DNA from: Campylorhamphus procurvoides | Lineage: Eukaryota > Chordata > Aves > Passeriformes > Dendrocolaptidae | Assembly: GCA_013396655.1 (NCBI GenBank) | Contig: WBMV01000073.1 | Location: forward strand, 356,738 to 420,737 | DNA: 64,000 bases | Reading direction: 5' to 3' | Part shown: piece by piece, positions 58,606 to 64,000 of the stretch | How the letters are laid out: every line of letters starts with the position of its first letter | Numbering within the stretch: position 1 is the first letter of the stretch | Notes under the pieces: model-generated | What the model was told of the DNA's origin: nothing | Database searches by the model: none | What the model saw: the letters and a program-made list of their open reading frames with translations, nothing else | Program-made: the position numbers and the translations under genes

Positions 58606-60531
58606 GAAGAGCAGCACAGCAGAAACTGCCCCGAGGTGACCTTGAGCCAGCCTGCCACACACACCAGTGCTGGGGAAGAGCCTCACTGTGCCCCTTCAAT
58701 GGCTCCAGCTGCAGAGGAGCGTGGGGCCAACCAACACTGGGTTTAAATAACTGTATTTTTGTGCATGTGGAAGAGTTGTGCCCCACCTTCACACACACAG
58801 ACTCCAGGACACACTCACTAGGAGGCAGGGAAAGAGTCTAAAGGGGAGAAACCCTGTGTGTAGCAACAATACTTCCCAATGGTTTTAAAGAGGGCACAGA
58901 ACCAAAACATGAATAAAAACAGGAGCAGACACTGCCTCCTGAAACAGAAACATTCATCGAAAAACAGCAGCAGCAAAGATAACTGGTACTAAATATTTGT
59001 GTTTAAAAGCAAAGTACAGATTATACCAGATTTTCTGCAGGGACAAAGAAGGGAAACTGAAGAAAACCCAAAGTGTGTGTGTGGGTATTGCAGGATACTG
59101 CTGGAAGAGGGAAATGAAGGAGACAGTAAAGTACTAACCCAAAAAAATGTAGAAATCAGTTAAATTTAATTTGAGTAAGAGCAAATACTGCATGCTAAAC
59201 AACTGCATGAAACTAAAGAGCAAAATAACAGCTTTAGTTGTATTCTTGTGATGTTTATTTGAAGTTTAAATCTGAACTTCCTGAATGTGTAGTGTAAATT
59301 TTAGGGATGGTCAGAATAAAATCTACAGACAGTGATTATGATCTACAATGTCTGAGCATTCTCCAGCACAGAATACAAGGCCAACTGTCCACATCTGCTA
59401 TCATCTATTTTTACACGACTGCTTGTGATTCCTTTGCGTGCTGACCACTCATTTTTAAGCATGTAAGTAAACATCACAGTACTTTACTCAGACAGGGTTG
59501 TTGAACATGTACAGCTGACACTGAAAGCAGTTTTGTTGTTTTTTTTTTTTAAAAGAAGTCTTGATGTGAGATGAGTGTAAGTCAAATTATTCAAGCTTTA
59601 ATTTGCTGGGTTTTGACAAACATTTATTAATGCAAATCTCAGCAACAAAGTTTTTTATTGCAGTATTTTCAACCAGCAGGAATGTCATAGCTCTACAGCA
59701 CAAAGCCAGGATGATACACACTTCTTGTTCACCCTCTTTCCACACTGCTTTGTGTATCAGACGTGCTCAGAAACAATCTGATGGCTCCACCATCTCCACT
59801 TCTGAGACAGCACAGCCCAAAATATGTTAGCCTGCTTCACTCTTCCCCTAAATTATTCCATCTGTAAAGCACAAATAACAAAATATATTTTTACTTCTAA
59901 GAGCTTCACTTATCTGCAGAAAAATAGAACTGCTTAAGAGTGAGCGAGTTAGACTGTGGAAGGGTCCAAGCACACACCTGCATGTTCTGGACCTCCCAAA
60001 AAATTTGTGAGGAAGAAGCATTCACAATTTGATCCAACTAAACAGGAGCCAGCCAGTGTTCAAGAAAAGGAGATTCATCCTAATCAAAATGCTGAATGCC
60101 TTCTCATCCTTCTCTCTAGGGCAGGATGAGGATAGAGCTGTAGTTGTGAAACTTTAAGTACTGGGACACATTAAGAATGAACCTTCCAAACACTGCAAAA
60201 TTTCAGAAAAAAAAAAAAACCTGAAGGTTTTTGGTTTTTTTCCAAAACATAGTGAAAACTGTATAAAGAGCTTCAATATCCACAGCACAAACCGAAAACC
60301 AGAGCTCCTTTGATCTAGAGTGTTTTGTTAAGGTATTCAGAGACTTTAGTGCATTCTTTTTAGAACTAAGCTCAGAAACTATATTTAATTTTTCATTTTA
60401 TTAGAAAACTAAACTGTGTGAGGCAAAGAAACATTTAATCAAACACACAACAGTGAAAACATGGCACTGACAAGGCAATTAACCCAACCATTTGTAACAC
60501 ACTCTGCTTCAGGATTCTCTGTTCCTTACAG
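58606..60531 (-). other. OSER1: Probable OSER1 3' UTR
   Basis: AT-rich, lacking any frame with family resemblance, with poly-A and poly-T runs and several AATAAA motifs in the sense of OSER1. Its extent is inferred from the polyadenylation candidate. Confidence 0.5.
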
Positions 60532-61210
60532 TCAAGTATACATCATCTCTGCCATGTGAGACATTTTCTTGGGAATATACAAGTAGTATTCCATGTATCC
60601 CGAAAGATCTTCAATAGTCACGTCATCCACAAAGGCTCGAGCTTGCTCAGAACAGGACCTGGGAGAGCTTGACGAGGCTGTCCCACAGGGGTTTCTGTTC
60701 TGCAGAGACTGGGCATGGACTCCCAGGACCGCCTTCTCACACTCCGACAGGACGCTCCGCAGGCCGGAGAAGGAGTACACTTCCATGGTTCTCCACTGCT
60801 TGCACTGGCACTTCTTGTCCGTACAAGGGCACTGCTTGCCGTTGCTAAGCATGGATAAGGACTGGAAATCCGAGGTTTGGCTAGAATGCAAGCTGGTTTC
60901 AAAGGAGGGCAGAGCTGGGCAATTCTCTCTCGACTTCTCCAAAGGCTCTTCAGCGGTGAAATCTTCCAGCGGTTCAGTTCTGTCGTCACTGGCCTCAAGG
61001 GGAGAATCCTGCCTGTCCTTTGTACCATGTTCTGTGACAAAAACCTCTGAGCCGATGACACCCTTCGCCGTGTCTGCCTGGGTTTTGTGTTTCAGCTGGC
61101 TGTTGGCTTTCATGTTGCAATACGTAAACTTGGGAGGATGCAGGACCGGAGATTTGGAGCGGCGGCGGCGCGGGACTCTTGCTGATCCTCGGGAAGGCTT
61201 CCTCACACAC
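60532..61210 (-). other. OSER1: OSER1 coding exon 3 and stop
   Basis: The acceptor is CCTGCAG. It completes the glycine codon, then CVRKPSRG to MAEMMYT and TGA/TAA-type stop at 60532-60534. It carries most of the protein. Confidence 0.95.
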
Positions 61211-63492
61211 CTGCAGGGTTACAAAAGGGGAGCAAGTAGGTAACTCCAGAACTGACTCAATAAGCTCTAAATCTGGCTAAAAATGCTTTATTAGGGTTTT
61301 TTTTCCTGCTTAGAAAAACCAGGTTACTGGTCACTTACAATCTCTGATAGGAAGAGTGGAGGACTCTGAAGGAATTTGGGCTCCCCCAAAGGAAAGACAT
61401 GTACCAACAGTCCTTACTTATGGTACTTCCCCCAAAATCTTCTGTGTTAAGTAAATGATACTTTGTCATCCCAAACTGAACTGTAGTGCAGGACCTGTAT
61501 CAGTTGGAGCTGCTGGCAGAATCACACTGAATACCGAACTACTTCAATACAGATAAAAAATAACCTGAGAACGAGGTAAGAGATGGTTGCAAAGGTTTAA
61601 GACTTGAAAAAAAGGCCTACTGAGGAAATCAGTGGAAAATGAAGTTTTAGGAAACCTAAGAGAAGAAGCAGGATTGTTTTTCAAGTCTTTGATGAAATCC
61701 CCTTAAGAACATCATACCATTTACGAAAAAATTTTGCAACAGAGAAAAGAGATATGTTGAAGCAACTAATTAACAACTTGCACTGAAAGCAGCCTGCAGC
61801 TGTCAAATGTCTCATGTTTTACCCATGCCACGCTTCCTTGGAACAGACAGTCTGTTGCTTGGCTCCATCCATGGCTGCTCTTGTGGTTGTTCTGAGAATC
61901 GTCCCGTCGCCCACGGACAGGGCTGCAATACATCTAGGTAAGAAGGGAAATGCCATGTCACGGAAATGCCATGTCACAGAAATGCCTCAAACACACAGCT
62001 CCAGAGGTCCAGATTCAGCCTGGTCACTCTGGATGCTCAACTGATACAGTCAAGTTTGGAGCCTTGACTTCCCCTTTGGTAGAAACAGGGCATTGTAGAG
62101 ATTTACCCGACCCCTTTTACTATACTGGCCTCAGTCAAGTGGCTAAAGATAGGTGAGAAGAAATGAAAGACGGCCAAAATGCCCAGAGGCTGATGTCATG
62201 CTCTATTTGTACCAAAATGACACATTAAAGGAATGTAAACTCAGGTTCCAAACTGTTTTTGTCAGACAATAGTCATTAAAGATAGACTCCTACTCATCTG
62301 AAATGCAAAGTAGGAACCTGAAGCAGCAGGCTGAGGGGGAGTGAGTGGAGAAGGAGATGAGGCACAACACACAAGGACAGATTACTGGGTGATTTGTCAT
62401 TAAATTTCCCAGATAAACATGGAATGAAAAAAAAAACATCTGGCCCTGGAGGTTCAGATGACAAACATAAATACCTCAGCACATGAATCTGTATTTATGA
62501 TGGCTGCAGGTAGGACTTGGAACACAGGATAGGAAATTCTAAGAAATGAGGTTGAAATTCTAGCAAAGAGCCCAAAGTCGACCTTAAGGGATTAGTCACA
62601 AGATGAGCAGTTCAAAACACATGCCTGCAAAACAAGATCTTTTTATGCCTAAGAAGGTATCAGGAATCAACCAGGATCCCACACAGTCTGCCACTGATAC
62701 TGCATCAGAAGTGGTATGTTTAATAAGCACAGTTCCTTGTTAGAGACCAGCAAGTTTTTGACACACTTCTCAAAAGAAATCCTGAAGTAGAGGAAATGAG
62801 TAGCAATGCAAAGTGTGTTTCCACATGCAGAGGAAATCCTGATTTCACAGTACTGATGAGTGGGGGGATGAATTCACAAGGTAACAATGTCAGTACAGCT
62901 TTCTCTTGTGTCTGTGAATTCCTGAGACTGCCACACAAACTGCCTCACAGTGTTTGACTGCATTTATTAGCTGCCACTTTTAAGGAAAATTTTATCCTAC
63001 ACGTTATCAGCACACCCAGTGTGTTATGGAACAAATTTTTAATATAAGAATGTTTGCATTTTACTCCACAAAATCCCCTGAAGCCATAAAGAAGCTCTGT
63101 ATCACACCAGGTGAGTACAGCTACTATGACAGTTAAGAGTGGGTTCACTGCTTTGGGCGAGTCATTTATTATTTCCATAAAGTCACTGTGTAATTTCAGT
63201 TGGATATTGTGTCAAAATTAGTCTGTAATAAAGTACTGCTTTGCCTATTAGTTATAATGACTACATTTCACCTGAAGTGATGCAGTTGCCTTCTATTGAA
63301 GAGCAAAGCTTCACCAAATTACTTTGTCTTTTTGAAATGCAAAATAAAAACAAACAAATACAAATAAGTAACAAAAATCTGACAAGTTACATGGCTCTTT
63401 TTGTCGCTCACTTACCCTGCTGCATCCACTCTCAGCTTTTTGAATGCTGTTTGTAGACTCTCTTCCTCTTCATCTTTAGCTTCCAAGTCCAT
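60532..63492 (-). CDS. OSER1: Oxidative stress-responsive serine-rich protein 1 (3 coding exons)
   Basis: CDS = join of 60532-61210, 61823-61933 and 63416-63492 on the minus strand. It encodes 288 residues against about 292 in human. The family is a stress-induced, mostly disordered protein whose molecular activity is poorly known. Conserved blocks: EEEESLQTAFKKLRVDA at the N-terminus; LSVGDGT and AWHG in exon 2; RRRRSKSPVLHPPKFTYC (basic, possible nuclear signal); the cysteine cluster CPCTDKKCQCKQW followed by MEVYSFSGL; and a near-invariant C-terminus from SPRSCSEQARAFVDDVTIED to MAEMMYT. Many serines lie in the middle. Splice phases match throughout. The ATG chosen aligns with the human start, although the frame stays open upstream to another ATG at 63694-63696. 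It is the next gene after GDAP1L1, as in mammals. Confidence 0.95.
61211..61822 (-). other. OSER1 intron after coding exon 2
   Basis: 612 bp, AT-rich unique DNA. Nothing further is seen in it. Confidence 0.65.
61823..61933 (-). other. OSER1: OSER1 coding exon 2
   Basis: It completes a G codon, encodes CIAALSVGDGTILRTTTR through SKEAWH, and gives two bases of the next G. Acceptor TTACCTAG; donor GTAAAA (weak). It matches the human block SVASLSVGEGT to SWHG. Confidence 0.88.
61934..63415 (-). other. OSER1 intron after coding exon 1
   Basis: 1.48 kb, AT-rich, with no exon or transposon that I recognise apart from the 16-bp tandem repeat near its 3' end. Confidence 0.6.
61947..61986 (-). repeat. 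16-bp tandem repeat beside the OSER1 exon 2 acceptor
   Basis: Two and a half copies of GAAATGCCATGTCAC(G/A), starting 14 bp from the acceptor. On the transcript each unit offers GTGACAT (branch-point-like) and GCATTTC (pyrimidine-rich). Confidence 0.8.
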
Positions 63493-63536
63493 TGATGCCC
63501 TCTCAGTGGGTAACCAACCGTGCCATATAGAATAAA
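63416..63536 (-). other. OSER1: OSER1 first coding exon
   Basis: Coding part 63416-63492 (25 codons plus GG). Donor GTAAGT. A TGTATTTCAG acceptor at its left-hand boundary on the transcript suggests that the 5' UTR part starts at 63536, after an upstream noncoding exon. A small ATG-to-TGA frame (63503-63526) precedes the start. Confidence 0.75.
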
Positions 63537-63689
63537 CTGAAATACAGAAATTGGGATTTGATACTGAGGTCTGAACACACGTGGTCTGTACAAAACCGTC
63601 TGACCCTGCAATAGGTGCTCGTTCTTCTGCGGGCAACATCACTGCTTTCTGTGTCTTTGGATGCAGTCGGCCTATGTAACTCCGAGCTG

Positions 63690-64000
63690 TGAGCATGCCA
63701 CGGGCAGCAGAGCTTCAGAAGGTGCAGAATTGCAGGATAGCTGAGGATGGCGGGATCCCTGCAGGTCCAGCCCCTGCTCGAGAAGGGCCACCCCGAGCCC
63801 GCAGCTTCTGAATACCGCCAAGGAGGGGGACCGAGAGCTTCCCTGGGGCCAGCCCCCCTCGGAGTGTTCCCTGACGCTCAGACAGCACCTCCCGCGTTTC
63901 GGTGCCCGACGCTGCCCGCTCTATGCCCCATCTCCAGCCGCCACACACACCGGGACACCCTCCCGAGCCCTTTTCCAGGGGCCGCGGGGCGGGGGCGGCC
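63690..64000 (-). promoter_or_regulatory. OSER1: OSER1 CpG-island promoter (cut by window edge)
   Basis: CpG density rises sharply from about 63700 and reaches solid GC at the right edge. No TATA box is seen. The noncoding first exon and start site probably lie here, but its donor could not be fixed. Confidence 0.55.

Noticed and set aside
60593..61243. 216-codon plus-strand frame
   Set aside because: It is the antisense shadow of OSER1 coding exon 3.
1..64000. tRNA, rRNA, CRISPR, bacterial or plasmid features
   Set aside because: None are present. The window is vertebrate nuclear DNA throughout, and no prokaryote-like gene cluster is seen.

Overview
This is vertebrate nuclear DNA, most likely from a bird. 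It holds short exons with GT-AG introns, CpG-rich promoters, truncated CR1 LINE 3' ends typical of avian genomes, and one short solo LTR. I placed the genes by translating exons, joining their splice phases and comparing the products with vertebrate families known from memory. No database search was possible.

Five genes lie in the order known from human chromosome 20q13.12. From left to right they are: the distal-promoter (P2) first exon of HNF4A (minus; the rest of the gene runs off the left edge); R3HDML (minus; 5 coding exons, 253 residues); FITM2 (plus; 2 coding exons, start codon lost at an assembly gap); GDAP1L1 (minus; 6 coding exons, 367 residues); and OSER1 (minus; 3 coding exons, 288 residues, promoter at the right edge). 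The genes are not an operon. They encode an endoderm transcription factor, a secreted CAP protein, an ER enzyme of lipid-droplet formation, a GST-like neuronal protein and a stress-response protein.

Region by region: 1-7535 is the first intron of HNF4A P2 transcripts, with one minisatellite. 7536-7810 is the P2 exon and promoter, with HNF1-, HNF6/PDX1- and GATA-like sites. 9.2-14.2 kb is R3HDML, including a probable TATA promoter and 5' noncoding exon. 14.6-28.2 kb is intergenic with no convincing gene. 28.2-30.0 kb holds CR1 copies, a degenerate tandem repeat and the FITM2 CpG promoter. 31.5-33.7 kb is FITM2 exon 2 and its probable 3' UTR, which contains an antisense solo LTR. 33.7-42.0 kb is AT-rich intergenic DNA. 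42.0-55.6 kb is GDAP1L1. 55.6-58.6 kb is intergenic. 58.6-64.0 kb is OSER1.

I found no new multi-gene system. The points most worth a second look are the conserved HNF4A P2 promoter in a bird-like genome, the truncated FITM2 start beside a one-N gap, the solo LTR with perfect 6-bp target duplications, and several unannotated AT-rich, homeodomain-motif-rich noncoding blocks.
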